From Arcobacteraceae bacterium (GTDB taxonomy: Bacteria; Campylobacterota; Campylobacteria; Campylobacterales; Arcobacteraceae), in NCBI GenBank assembly GCA_023229945.1, contig JALNYH010000030.1, forward strand, positions 1-22,614: DNA of 22,614 nucleotides. The letters are read 5' to 3'. The notes beneath the pieces are model-generated. The model worked only from the letters and a program-made list of their open reading frames with translations. It did not search any database and had not been told where the DNA came from. The position numbers and the translations under genes are program-made. Shown in pieces: positions 1 through 7,886 of the stretch. Position 1 is the stretch's first letter. Each line of letters begins with the position of its first letter.

Positions 1-78
1 TGTAAGGTTTTCATAACTAGAGCTATATAAAATAGATAAAGAGATTAAAAGAAATACAATAACTCTAGTTAACTTCAA
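1..78 (-). CDS. N-terminus of an exported protein, possibly the AmiA amidase (partial)
   Basis: This partial gene leaves the window at base 1; 26 codons are visible. The reading begins at a TTG at 78, eight bases after a GGGGA ribosome binding site (87-91) that lies in the last codons of the upstream gene. It starts M-K-L-T-R, followed by about 15 hydrophobic residues (VIVFLLISLSILY) and a small-residue stretch SSSYENLT, a typical Sec signal peptide without a lipobox cysteine. It is the last visible member of the pyrH-to-nitronate monooxygenase operon. In Campylobacter jejuni the equivalent position downstream of tyrS holds the N-acetylmuramoyl-L-alanine amidase gene amiA, so that is my guess from gene order only. 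The visible part has no catalytic domain. Confidence 0.5.
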   Translation of the reverse strand, partial: MKLTRVIVFLLISLSILYSSSYENLT

Positions 79-82
79 ATAA

Positions 83-1165
83 TTATTCCCCGTTTACAAG
101 TTTATTCATTAATTCTTTTACGGTAATGATTTCATCTAGTTTATATCCATTTGAACCTGTAAAAAATAATCCAGTATCTATATTACCAAGATAAGCATCA
201 CTTAGTCTATCTGCTATACAAAATCCAACTGCTTTTGCTTCTTCACCGCTTTTACAGGGGAAAACACAGTTACTTATACAAGCAACTTTAGGTGCAGTGC
301 CATTGAGCATTGATTTTTGTAAGTTTGTTATGACACCACGAGCAGGGTAACCTACAGGAGATTTCATAAGTTGTATATCTTCTTCTTTAGAATCAAGTAA
401 GATTTGTTTTAAATTATCATGAGCATCACATTCAACAGTACCAATAAATCTTGTACCCATTTGAACACCTGCACATCCTAAATTTAAGAACTTATCAATA
501 TCATTTTTATCCCAAATACCACCAGCAGCGATTACAGGAATATTACCCCAATTTTTAGCTTCTTCAATAACAGGAGGAACAATATTCTCAAGACTATTTT
601 CCTCTTTTAGACACTCATCATAGCTAAAGCCTTGATGCCCACCACTTAATGGTCCTTCAACAATTACAGCATCAGGAACTTTGTCATATCTTGCCCATCT
701 TTTACAGATAATTTTAAGTGCTTTTGCTGATGATACTATAGGAATTAGTGCAACATCTGGATAATCTTTTGTAAATTCTGGCATATTAGTAGGAAGTCCA
801 GCACCAGTGATAATAATATCTATACCAGCTTCACAAGCATCTTTTACAACTTTTGAATAATCATTAATAGCATAAAGTATATTTGCAGCTAATGGTTTAT
901 CTCCACATATTTTTCTAGCATTATCAATAATAGCTTTTAAAGCATCCTTTGAATAAAAGTTAGCACTACTTACTGGTCTATTGTTGGCTAGTTTGGATAC
1001 ATACTTAAAATTTTCATAATATCCAGTTCCAACTGCACTAATAACACCAAGTCCACCTTCTTTTGAAACAGTACCTGCTAATTTATCCCAACTTATTCCT
1101 ACGCCCATACCACCTTGTATGATTGGGATTTCTAATGTGTATTTACCTATTTTTAAACTTTCCAA
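83..1165 (-). CDS. NAD(P)H-dependent flavin oxidoreductase / nitronate monooxygenase family
   Basis: A 360-residue TIM-barrel flavoenzyme of the nitronate monooxygenase/FabK-like family. The family binds FMN and oxidises alkyl nitronates or acts as an enoyl-reductase-like oxidoreductase; the true substrate here is unknown. Visible signatures are the N-terminal IQGGMGVGIS phosphate/flavin loop, ITGAGLP, EGPLSGGHQG with the conserved family histidine, and the C-terminal half motif IAAGGIWDKNDIDKFLNLGCAGVQMGTRF split over the FMN phosphate site. Near the end there is a cysteine cluster (C-x3-C-x3-C-x11-C, beginning at ACISNC) that could bind a metal or Fe-S centre. The start is TTG at 1165, six bases after an AGGA ribosome binding site; the next ATG falls inside the flavin loop, so TTG is needed. 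It lies 3 bases after tyrS in the same operon. Confidence 0.87.
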   Translation of the reverse strand: MESLKIGKYTLEIPIIQGGMGVGISWDKLAGTVSKEGGLGVISAVGTGYYENFKYVSKLANNRPVSSANFYSKDALKAIIDNARKICGDKPLAANILYAINDYSKVVKDACEAGIDIIITGAGLPTNMPEFTKDYPDVALIPIVSSAKALKIICKRWARYDKVPDAVIVEGPLSGGHQGFSYDECLKEENSLENIVPPVIEEAKNWGNIPVIAAGGIWDKNDIDKFLNLGCAGVQMGTRFIGTVECDAHDNLKQILLDSKEEDIQLMKSPVGYPARGVITNLQKSMLNGTAPKVACISNCVFPCKSGEEAKAVGFCIADRLSDAYLGNIDTGLFFTGSNGYKLDEIITVKELMNKLVNGE

Positions 1166-1168
1166 AGC

Positions 1169-2377
1169 TTATCCTATTATAAATTTAGCAAAACTTTTCT
1201 TGCCTTTTTGAACTATGTACTCACCTATATTTAAGTTGAGTTTATCATCAGTTAATTTTTCTTGATTGATTTTCACACCACCAGCACCTATATCTCTTCT
1301 TGCTTGGGATGTTGATGCAACCAAATTAGATTCAACTAAAGCTTGACATATCCAAATACCATCGCTAAAAGTAAATTCAGGTATCTCTGTAGGAATATCT
1401 TTATTAGAAAAAATTTTAATGAACTCTTCCTTCGCCTTTTCACCAGCTCCTGCACCATGAAATCTATCAACAATTTCAAGAGCAAGATTATCTTTTACTG
1501 CTTTAGGGTGTATTGTACCATTTTCTACATTTAATTTTAATTGATTGATGTCATTTAATGATTTTGAAGATAAAAGTTCGTAATATCTCCACATCAAAGT
1601 ATCACTAATAGATAATATTTTCCCAAACATATTATTTGCATCATCTGTTACACCTATGTAGTTGCCAAGGGATTTTGACATTTTTTGTACACCGTCAAGT
1701 CCTTCTAAAATTGGCATCATAAGTACAGCTTGTTCTTTACCTATATTGTAAGCTTTTTGTAGTGTTCTTCCCATTAAAAGGTTGAATTTTTGGTCAGTTC
1801 CTCCAAGTTCAACATCAGATTTTAGGTGTACACTATCATATCCTTGAAGTAGGGGATATAAAAACTCACTTATTGCTATAGGTGTATTTGATTTGTATCT
1901 ATTTGTAAAATCATCCCTTTCTATCATCCTAGCAACTGTAAAGTTTCTTGAAAGTGCTATAAGCCCACCTGCACCCAAAGTATCTAGCCATGAGCTATTG
2001 AACACTACTTTTGTATAGTCTGGATTTAAAATCTTAAATACTTGGTCTTTATAACTTTGTGCATTTTCTAGCACTTGCTCTTTTGTCAAAACTTTTCTTG
2101 TTTCACTTTTGCCTGTAGGGTCACCAATAGTTGCTGTAAAATCACCAATTAAAAACAGTACATTTCCACCAAATTGTTGAAAAGTAGCTAGTTTTTGAAG
2201 CAATACAGTGTGACCTAGATGAAGATCTGGTGCAGTTGGGTCAAACCCAGCCTTTACCTCAAATCTCTCTCCAGTAGTATAAAATTTAGAAAGGAGCTTT
2301 TTAATAGCTTCCATATCAATAATCTCAGCAGTTCCTCTGCTTATCTCATCAAGTGCAATTTTTATTTTATCTTCCAT
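1169..2377 (-). CDS. tyrS: Tyrosyl-tRNA synthetase
   Basis: Class I aminoacyl-tRNA synthetase charging tRNA-Tyr in the cytoplasm, 402 residues, usual for the TyrS2/TyrZ-type branch. The HIGH-type signature is HLGH at residues 53-56, within the segment FDPTAPDLHLGH. The LGGTDQKFN segment of the tyrosine pocket is at about 191-199 and the KMSKS loop is at 233-237. An S4 RNA-binding domain occupies about residues 340-402 (SQARRDIGAGGVKIN). It sits 33 bases after spoT and 3 bases before the flavoenzyme gene, so it is cotranscribed with them. ATG start at 2377; no strong ribosome binding site is visible, only A-rich sequence. Confidence 0.97.
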   Translation of the reverse strand: MEDKIKIALDEISRGTAEIIDMEAIKKLLSKFYTTGERFEVKAGFDPTAPDLHLGHTVLLQKLATFQQFGGNVLFLIGDFTATIGDPTGKSETRKVLTKEQVLENAQSYKDQVFKILNPDYTKVVFNSSWLDTLGAGGLIALSRNFTVARMIERDDFTNRYKSNTPIAISEFLYPLLQGYDSVHLKSDVELGGTDQKFNLLMGRTLQKAYNIGKEQAVLMMPILEGLDGVQKMSKSLGNYIGVTDDANNMFGKILSISDTLMWRYYELLSSKSLNDINQLKLNVENGTIHPKAVKDNLALEIVDRFHGAGAGEKAKEEFIKIFSNKDIPTEIPEFTFSDGIWICQALVESNLVASTSQARRDIGAGGVKINQEKLTDDKLNLNIGEYIVQKGKKSFAKFIIG

Positions 2378-2410
2378 TATACTTTTTACCTTTTAGATTT
2401 TATATTTTAC

Positions 2411-4555
2411 TTATTTGTATGCGTCTGCTTTTGAAAAAAAGTCTATTATCTTAACCCTTTTTTCAATAAGTGTTTTTAGTTGTTCTTTATTTGCATTGGT
2501 TGTTTCAAATTCTATTTCACAAAATCTTGTATGGCTTATTTTATCTCTTCCATATTCTATAAATGCTATATTTATATCATGAGTTGAGAGATAAGTAAGT
2601 AGTTTTGCTAATTCACCTTTTATATTTGGGATACTTACTACCATTTTGTAGTTGTGTAGATTGTTCTCTTCCCATTTACAAAATAGCATATCATCACCGC
2701 TTAGTATTTTTTTATATGCTTTATTACACATTTTATGGTGAATTACAGCACTATTTTTTTCTTTGAAAGCTACTATGTCATCACCAAATTTCGGATGACA
2801 ACAGTGCTCAAAAAGTAAATTGTTGATACTGAAATTTGAATATACAAGAACTTTATTTATCTTATATTTTTTAATAGTTAAATTTTGGATTTTAAATCTT
2901 GCAACAAACCCTAATTTACTTACAATTTGTTCAGTAGCTTTTTTCTTAATTTCTTTTACATAGTCCAAAATATGAGGAATCTTATGAAATTTTATATTGT
3001 TACTAAGTTCTGATAAAATATCTTTTTTGTATCTTGAAAATATTGTATTGATAATATTTTTTCCACTTGCTTCGTCTATTTCTTTTAACCTTGTACCACA
3101 AAGTAGTTTAATGGCTTTTTTTGCACGAGTAGTTTGAACCATACTTAGCCAACTACATCTTGGTATTTGATGATCTGTAGTTTTGATAGAAATGATATCA
3201 GAACTTTTTAGCTCAGTTAAAAGTGGCACTTTTACATTGTTGATATAACTCTCAATTGCAGTATTTCCCACATCAGTATGAATAAGATAAGCAAAATCAA
3301 GAGCAGTAGCTCCTCTTGGAAGAGCAAAAGTATTTCCTTTTGGTGAATATACTACTATTTCTTCACTATATAAATCTTGCTTTGCATCAGAATAAAACTC
3401 TTCAATATTTTCATTTTCAAACTCTAAAGAGTGAAGCCATTTAAGATTTGGAGCATGAGCATTATTGAGACCACTTTTATATTTCCAGTGAGCTGCTACG
3501 CCATATTCTGCTATTTTATTCATATCAAAAGTTCTTATTTGAACTTCATAGATATTTGAATCATAAAATACAGTAGTATGAATAGTTTGGTAACCATTTT
3601 CTTTTGGTGTGGATACATAATCTTTAAATCTAGCTATTAAAGGCTTGAATTTCATATGAATATGTCCCAAAACATCATAACATTGAATTGGTTCGTCTAT
3701 TAGGATTCTAATTGCAAGAAGGTCTAATATCTCATCAATAGTTACACCTTTTCTTTGCATCTTTAGAAATATTGAATAATGGTGTTTTATTCTACTAAAT
3801 ATTTTGAGATTATCACTACTAAATCCATAATATTCAAGCATAGATTTTGTTGTAGATACAAAATCATTGAGTTTTAGTTGGATTTTATTTTGGTATTCTT
3901 CAAGATAGTTATCTATTGCTTTATATTCATCAGGATAAATATACATAAATGCTAAATCTTCAAGATCATTTTTGAGTGTAGAAATACCTAAACGATGTGC
4001 AATTGGAGCATAAACTACTAAAGTTTCTTCGGCAATTCTTATTTGTTTTTCTGGGGATAGGGCATCTAGGGTTAGCATATTATGCAGTCTATCACAAAGT
4101 TTGACTACTAATACCCTTACATCTTCAATAGAAGCTATGAGCATTTTTCTAAATGAAAGTGCTGAACTTAAAAGTTTTTCATGTGAAGTAGAGCTTGTAA
4201 GCTCATGTTCTCTTATCTCAACAATCTTAGTAAGTCCATCAACAATATTTGCGACCTCTTGACCATAAAAACTTTCTATCTCTTCTATCGTACAATCAGT
4301 ATCTTCTACAATATCATGCAAAAGAGCAGCAGTAACCATATTTTCATCATTACTAAAATAAGCTGTTATTGTAGCTACTAAAATAGGATGTACAGAGTAG
4401 GGCTCACCACTTTTTCGTGTTTGACCTTCGTGTGCTATGATACAAAAGTCTATTGCTTTTTGGATATTTGGTGTTATTTGTATAGATGATGCTAAGGCTT
4501 TTATCGCACCATCTATTGTATTTATAAGTTTAAGTTCTTGAGAAAAGTTATTCAT
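2411..4555 (-). CDS. spoT: Bifunctional (p)ppGpp synthetase/hydrolase (RSH, SpoT/Rel type)
   Basis: A 714-residue long RSH enzyme that makes (p)ppGpp from ATP and GTP/GDP and hydrolyses it, driving the stringent response. Domain order: HD hydrolase, with HD at residues 80-81 in LLHDIVEDTD and CDRLHNM at 154-160; synthetase from about 250, with SRIKHHYSIFLKM, the RFKD motif at 309-312 and the QIRTFDMNKIAEYGVAAHW segment at about 339-357; TGS domain near VVYSPKGNTFALPRGATALDFAYL (split here over residues of about 395-425); and a C-terminal ACT domain (VVSIPNIKGELAKLLTYL). RFKD, rather than the EFDD of RelA-type enzymes, together with an intact HD site supports a bifunctional enzyme, probably the only long RSH in this genome. 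It follows rpoZ by 19 bases. No clear ribosome binding site precedes the ATG. Confidence 0.95.
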   Translation of the reverse strand: MNNFSQELKLINTIDGAIKALASSIQITPNIQKAIDFCIIAHEGQTRKSGEPYSVHPILVATITAYFSNDENMVTAALLHDIVEDTDCTIEEIESFYGQEVANIVDGLTKIVEIREHELTSSTSHEKLLSSALSFRKMLIASIEDVRVLVVKLCDRLHNMLTLDALSPEKQIRIAEETLVVYAPIAHRLGISTLKNDLEDLAFMYIYPDEYKAIDNYLEEYQNKIQLKLNDFVSTTKSMLEYYGFSSDNLKIFSRIKHHYSIFLKMQRKGVTIDEILDLLAIRILIDEPIQCYDVLGHIHMKFKPLIARFKDYVSTPKENGYQTIHTTVFYDSNIYEVQIRTFDMNKIAEYGVAAHWKYKSGLNNAHAPNLKWLHSLEFENENIEEFYSDAKQDLYSEEIVVYSPKGNTFALPRGATALDFAYLIHTDVGNTAIESYINNVKVPLLTELKSSDIISIKTTDHQIPRCSWLSMVQTTRAKKAIKLLCGTRLKEIDEASGKNIINTIFSRYKKDILSELSNNIKFHKIPHILDYVKEIKKKATEQIVSKLGFVARFKIQNLTIKKYKINKVLVYSNFSINNLLFEHCCHPKFGDDIVAFKEKNSAVIHHKMCNKAYKKILSGDDMLFCKWEENNLHNYKMVVSIPNIKGELAKLLTYLSTHDINIAFIEYGRDKISHTRFCEIEFETTNANKEQLKTLIEKRVKIIDFFSKADAYK

Positions 4556-4574
4556 AAAAAGTAATTGTTAGTTG

Positions 4575-4790
4575 TTATTTAGCAACAACACCATCAATAT
4601 GTAAAAGACCATTAGCTATTTCATTAATAGCAATATCTGTATATTTCATATTTTTTACGCCATCTTCTAAAAGTGGTTTTGCTCCACGACTAAGCTCATC
4701 TGCTCTTTGACCAACTGCAAGAGCTAATATATATCTATCGTTATTTACTCTCTTAAGAGCTTTTGCCATTGTTTCTTCTAATCTTTTCAT
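4575..4790 (-). CDS. rpoZ: DNA-directed RNA polymerase omega subunit
   Basis: A 71-residue omega subunit, which helps assemble RNA polymerase by clamping the beta-prime C-terminus. The conserved core runs from residue 1 to about 60, with RVNNDRYILALAVGQRADEL followed by small and acidic residues and a final amphipathic helix (TDIAINEIANGLL). The ATG at 4790 is preceded by AGGAATCAGA, giving a good ribosome binding site. It lies between pyrH and spoT, the order seen in Campylobacter jejuni. The 98-base gap to pyrH is taken up by a heptanucleotide array. Confidence 0.93.
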   Translation of the reverse strand: MKRLEETMAKALKRVNNDRYILALAVGQRADELSRGAKPLLEDGVKNMKYTDIAINEIANGLLHIDGVVAK

Positions 4791-4813
4791 TCTGATTCCT
4801 TCATTTTTAGTTT

Positions 4814-4889
4814 GTAGATGGTAGATGGTAGATGGTAGATGGTAGTTTCTCTTGCTACAACCTACAATCTAATACCTATAACCTATGAT
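4814..4889. repeat. Heptanucleotide array A (rpoZ/pyrH gap), two arms of opposite polarity
   Basis: The left arm (4814-4845) is four exact GTAGATG units plus GTAG. After a 9-base spacer, the right arm (4855-4889) is five 7-base units: CTACAAC, CTACAAT, CTAATAC, CTATAAC, CTATGAT. Read on the minus strand the right units become GTTGTAG, ATTGTAG and so on, one base from the left unit in the register ATGGTAG. The arms are therefore approximately complementary. The right arm ends exactly at the pyrH stop codon. The array would lie in the intercistronic part of the pyrH-rpoZ mRNA. Confidence 0.85.
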
Positions 4890-5596
4890 TATTTAACTAT
4901 CGAACATTTACTATAATCTTTATTCAAGATTCTAAGTAAATTACCTTTTTCAAACATATTCATAACAACTATTGGAAGCTTGTTATCTTTTGCTAAAGCT
5001 ATAGCAGTATCATCCATTACTTTGATATTGTCTTGTAAAGCCATATCATAAGTTAATGTGTCAAGTTTAATTGCATTATCATATTTATTTGGATCTTTAT
5101 CATATACACCATCAACTTTTGTTGCTTTTATAAGCATTGATGCTTCTATCTCTGTTGCACGCAAAGTCGCTGCAGTATCAGTAGTAAAAAATGGATTTCC
5201 AGTACCAGCACTAAAAATCACAACTCTACCCTTTTCTAAATGTCTTCTAGCACGCTTAACAATAAAAGATTCTGCAATTTGCTCCATTTTTATAGCTGAT
5301 TGTAATCTTGTGCTAATACCAATATGCTCTAATGCTTCTTGCATTGCAACGCCATTGATTACAGTAGCTAGCATACCCATATAATCAGCACTTGTTCTTT
5401 TTATAACACCATCAGCAGCAGCACTAACACCTCTTACGATATTCCCACCACCAATTACAATACCAACTTCTATATTGTTATCTACTAATTCTTTTATTTC
5501 ATTAGCAATAAAATGTAGTGTTTTGGTATCTATACCATACTCACCTTCACCTGCTAATGCTTCACCTGAAAACTTGACAAGTACTCTTTGTCTCAT
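4889..5596 (-). CDS. pyrH: Uridylate (UMP) kinase
   Basis: Bacterial UMP kinase of the amino-acid-kinase fold, making UDP from UMP and ATP in pyrimidine nucleotide synthesis. The 235-residue length is usual for the family. Visible motifs are KFSGEALAG at the N-terminus (phosphate binding), VIGGGNIVRG at about residues 48-57, the AGTGNPFFTTDTAA segment in the nucleotide-binding region, and KATKVDGVYDKDP near residue 160. ATG at 5596 has an AAGAGG ribosome binding site (5605-5610) eight bases upstream, and a TATAAT box lies further up. It appears to be the first gene of the operon running down to the flavoenzyme. Confidence 0.96.
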   Translation of the reverse strand: MRQRVLVKFSGEALAGEGEYGIDTKTLHFIANEIKELVDNNIEVGIVIGGGNIVRGVSAAADGVIKRTSADYMGMLATVINGVAMQEALEHIGISTRLQSAIKMEQIAESFIVKRARRHLEKGRVVIFSAGTGNPFFTTDTAATLRATEIEASMLIKATKVDGVYDKDPNKYDNAIKLDTLTYDMALQDNIKVMDDTAIALAKDNKLPIVVMNMFEKGNLLRILNKDYSKCSIVK

Positions 5597-5633
5597 AAGT
5601 TATGCCTCTTTTTTAGTTATATAAATTTATTGG

Positions 5634-5639
5634 ATTATA
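5634..5639 (-). promoter_or_regulatory. Probable -10 box of the pyrH operon promoter
   Basis: On the minus strand this reads TATAAT, 38 bases before the pyrH ATG, preceded by T/A-rich sequence and no clear -35, as is common in Campylobacterota sigma-70 promoters. Array B lies directly upstream. Confidence 0.5.
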
Positions 5640-5658
5640 GCTAAAATAAACTTAAGAA

Positions 5659-5748
5659 ATCGTGAATCGTGAATCGTGAGAATCTAATGTATTTTCAAAT
5701 CACGACTCACGACTTATTAATCACGACTTACTACTCACTAATCACAAA
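5659..5748. repeat. Heptanucleotide array B (pyrH/uvrB gap), two arms of opposite polarity
   Basis: The left arm (5659-5680) is three exact ATCGTGA units plus G. An AT-rich spacer follows. The right arm (5700-5748) is seven consecutive 7-base units: TCACGAC twice, TTATTAA, TCACGAC, TTACTAC, TCACTAA, TCACAAA. On the minus strand TCACGAC reads GTCGTGA, one base from the left unit, so the arms can pair. The right arm ends one base before the uvrB stop codon. It lies just upstream of the pyrH -10 box. Confidence 0.85.
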
Positions 5749-5749
5749 A

Positions 5750-7726
5750 CTATGCTTCTTTAATCTTTTCTATTTTATCTCTTAGTCGTATAGCTTCTTC
5801 AAAGTCTAGGTTTTTTGCAGCTTCTTTCATTCTTTTGTTTAATTCGTCTAAAATTTTCTTTTTTTCAAGTGGAGGAATTTTGGATAATTTATCACGCTTT
5901 AGAGCTATGTCATCGTATTCTTCTACTTTTAGGTTTTCATCAAGTTTTCTTGTGGTTGTCGTTGGGGTGATGTTGTGTTTTGTGTTGTATGCTATTTGGA
6001 CTTCTCTTCTAGCTGTTGTGACATCAATAGCTTTTTGCATTGAGTTGGTTATCTTCTTGGCAAATAATATAACTCTTCCTTCACTATTTCTTGCAGCTCT
6101 TCCCATGGTTTGGATAAGTGCGGTTTCACTTCTTAAAAATCCTTCTTTATCTGCATCCAGTATCGCTACTAGGGAAGTCTCAGGGATGTCTAGACCTTCT
6201 CGAAGTAGGTTTATCCCAATAAGTACATCAAAATCACCAACTCTTAATGCTCTAATAATTTGATTTCTCTCAATAGCATCAATTTCTGAGTGCATATATT
6301 TGACTTTTATGCCCAAATCTGAATAGTATTTTGCCAATTCTTCAGCCATTTTCTTCGTAAGAACAGTTACTAATACTCTTTGATTTTTGGCTGTTGTTTT
6401 TTTGATTTCATCAAAAAGGGCTTCTACTTGGTGTGTGCTATCTTTTATCTCAATAACTGGGTCAAGAAGTCCTGTTGGACGGATTATTTGTTCTGCTTTG
6501 GTAGCTGATAGTTCAAGCTCCAATTCTTTTGGAGTGGCACTTACAAAAAGAAAATAAGGGGCTTTACCAATGAACTCTTCAAATCTTAAAGGTCTATTAT
6601 CTAGAGCTGAAGGGAGTCTGAAACCATATTCTACCAATACATCTTTTCTACTCCTATCACCTGCATACATACCACGAAATTGAGGTAGTGATACATGAGA
6701 CTCATCTACTATTAGTAAGAAATCTTTGTGTTTTTGAGAAAAATAATCAAGCAAAGAGTATGGAGTTTCTCCCTCTTTTAAACCTGTCAAATGTCTTGAA
6801 TAATTTTCAATACCTTTGCACATCCCTGTAGCTTCAAGCATCTCTAAATCAAACTCTGTTCTTTGTTTTAGTCTTTGGTATTCTACTCTTCTATCTTCGG
6901 ACTGGTAAAACTCCAATCTTTGGGCTAACTCTTTTTCTATGCCATCTATTGCAATAGCTAATCTATCATTTGATACTACAAAAGGGTTTACGCTATATAG
7001 TGTAAAGGTTTTTAAATCTTCTTGTTTTTGGTTTGTTATGTAATCTAGTGTTGAGATTGATTCTATTTCATCTCCAAAAAACTCTATTTTGATATAAGAA
7101 TCTTCAAAATATGCTGGAAATATATCTATAACATCACCATTTACCCTAAAATCACTCCTATCAAAAAACTTATCATTTCTTTTGTATCCCATCTCTACAA
7201 GTTTTAATAAAAATTGTTTTTGACTATACTCTTGACCAATTTCTAGTTTTTGTACCATTTGGCTATATTCTTCAGGTGAACCAAGACCATAATTGGCTGA
7301 AACTGATGCAATAACTATAACATCATCAAAGCTTAGAAGTGAAGCGGTTGTACTTAGTCTTAGTCGTTCTAATTCTTCATTTATAGATGAGTCTTTTTCG
7401 ATAAATAAATCTTGTCTTGGGATATAAGCTTCAGGTTGGTAATAATCATAATATGAGATAAAATATTCTACATGATTGTTTGGGAAAAAACTTCTAAACT
7501 CACTATATAATTGAGCTGCTAGAGTTTTGTTGTGGGTCATTATAATGGTAGGCATTTGAACTTTTTCTATAACTTTTGCCATAGTATAAGTTTTACCACT
7601 TCCAGTTACTCCAATTAGTGTTTGGTATTGGTTGTGTTCTTTGATAGAATTACTCAAAAGCTCTATGGCAGTTGGTTGGTCTCCACAAGGCTCATAATCG
7701 CTTACTACTTTAAATGGGTTATTCAT
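5750..7726 (-). CDS. uvrB: Excinuclease ABC subunit B
   Basis: The helicase-like damage-verification subunit of UvrABC nucleotide excision repair, 658 residues from the preferred start. Walker A GVTGSGKT is at about residues 39-46, followed by the DNA-insertion beta-hairpin region (YDYYQPEAYIPRQD), DESH in LLIVDESHVSLPQ, the SF2 motifs INLLREGLDIPE and QTMGRAARN, and a C-terminal UVR motif (AAKNLDFEEAIRLRDKIEKI) that contacts UvrC. A reading extended to an ATG at 7762 adds 12 residues (MLLYHIERFTFT) without family counterpart or ribosome binding site. I prefer 7726, which yields the usual N-terminus NNPFKVVSDYEP and overlaps the stop of the small upstream gene by 8 bases, suggesting translational coupling. 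It would be cotranscribed with the S24 repressor. Confidence 0.96.
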   Translation of the reverse strand: MNNPFKVVSDYEPCGDQPTAIELLSNSIKEHNQYQTLIGVTGSGKTYTMAKVIEKVQMPTIIMTHNKTLAAQLYSEFRSFFPNNHVEYFISYYDYYQPEAYIPRQDLFIEKDSSINEELERLRLSTTASLLSFDDVIVIASVSANYGLGSPEEYSQMVQKLEIGQEYSQKQFLLKLVEMGYKRNDKFFDRSDFRVNGDVIDIFPAYFEDSYIKIEFFGDEIESISTLDYITNQKQEDLKTFTLYSVNPFVVSNDRLAIAIDGIEKELAQRLEFYQSEDRRVEYQRLKQRTEFDLEMLEATGMCKGIENYSRHLTGLKEGETPYSLLDYFSQKHKDFLLIVDESHVSLPQFRGMYAGDRSRKDVLVEYGFRLPSALDNRPLRFEEFIGKAPYFLFVSATPKELELELSATKAEQIIRPTGLLDPVIEIKDSTHQVEALFDEIKKTTAKNQRVLVTVLTKKMAEELAKYYSDLGIKVKYMHSEIDAIERNQIIRALRVGDFDVLIGINLLREGLDIPETSLVAILDADKEGFLRSETALIQTMGRAARNSEGRVILFAKKITNSMQKAIDVTTARREVQIAYNTKHNITPTTTTRKLDENLKVEEYDDIALKRDKLSKIPPLEKKKILDELNKRMKEAAKNLDFEEAIRLRDKIEKIKEA

Positions 7727-7886
7727 TGTGAAGGTGAACCTTTCTATGTGATATAGTAACATTCAACCAAGTATTGTCAAATCTGAGTTTGCCTCTTTGT
7801 TTGTTTCTTTCATCAAAATATGCAAAACTAATTGCAATAGCAACAAATCCAAGAACTGATATCGTTCCAAATAAAATTAATTCCAT
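7719..7886 (-). CDS. Small single-pass membrane protein between repressor and uvrB (55 aa)
   Basis: An unrecognised 55-residue gene. The protein begins MELILFGTISVLGFVAIAIS, one hydrophobic helix at about residues 3-23. A charged segment DERNKQRGKLR follows, which would place the tail in the cytoplasm by the positive-inside rule, and the end is histidine-rich (SHRKVHLHNE). Three details support translation: GGGAG six bases before the ATG (7893-7897), a 1-base overlap of its ATG with the TAA of the repressor gene, and an 8-base overlap of its stop with the uvrB ATG. Without it, 120 bases would lie unused inside an otherwise tight operon. Function unknown. Position suggests a link to DNA-damage control, but that is inference only. 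Confidence 0.7.
   Translation of the reverse strand: MELILFGTISVLGFVAIAISFAYFDERNKQRGKLRFDNTWLNVTISHRKVHLHNE

Noticed and set aside
4814..4845. Tandem repeats as a CRISPR array
   Set aside because: Units are 7 bases with no unique spacers and no cas genes nearby.
5058..5384. Plus-strand open reading frame of 108 codons inside pyrH
   Set aside because: It is antisense to a fully conserved pyrH and has no recognisable protein features or ribosome binding site.
7727..7762. Longer uvrB start at ATG 7762
   Set aside because: It adds 12 residues without family match or ribosome binding site and overlaps the small gene; ATG 7726 gives the standard UvrB N-terminus.
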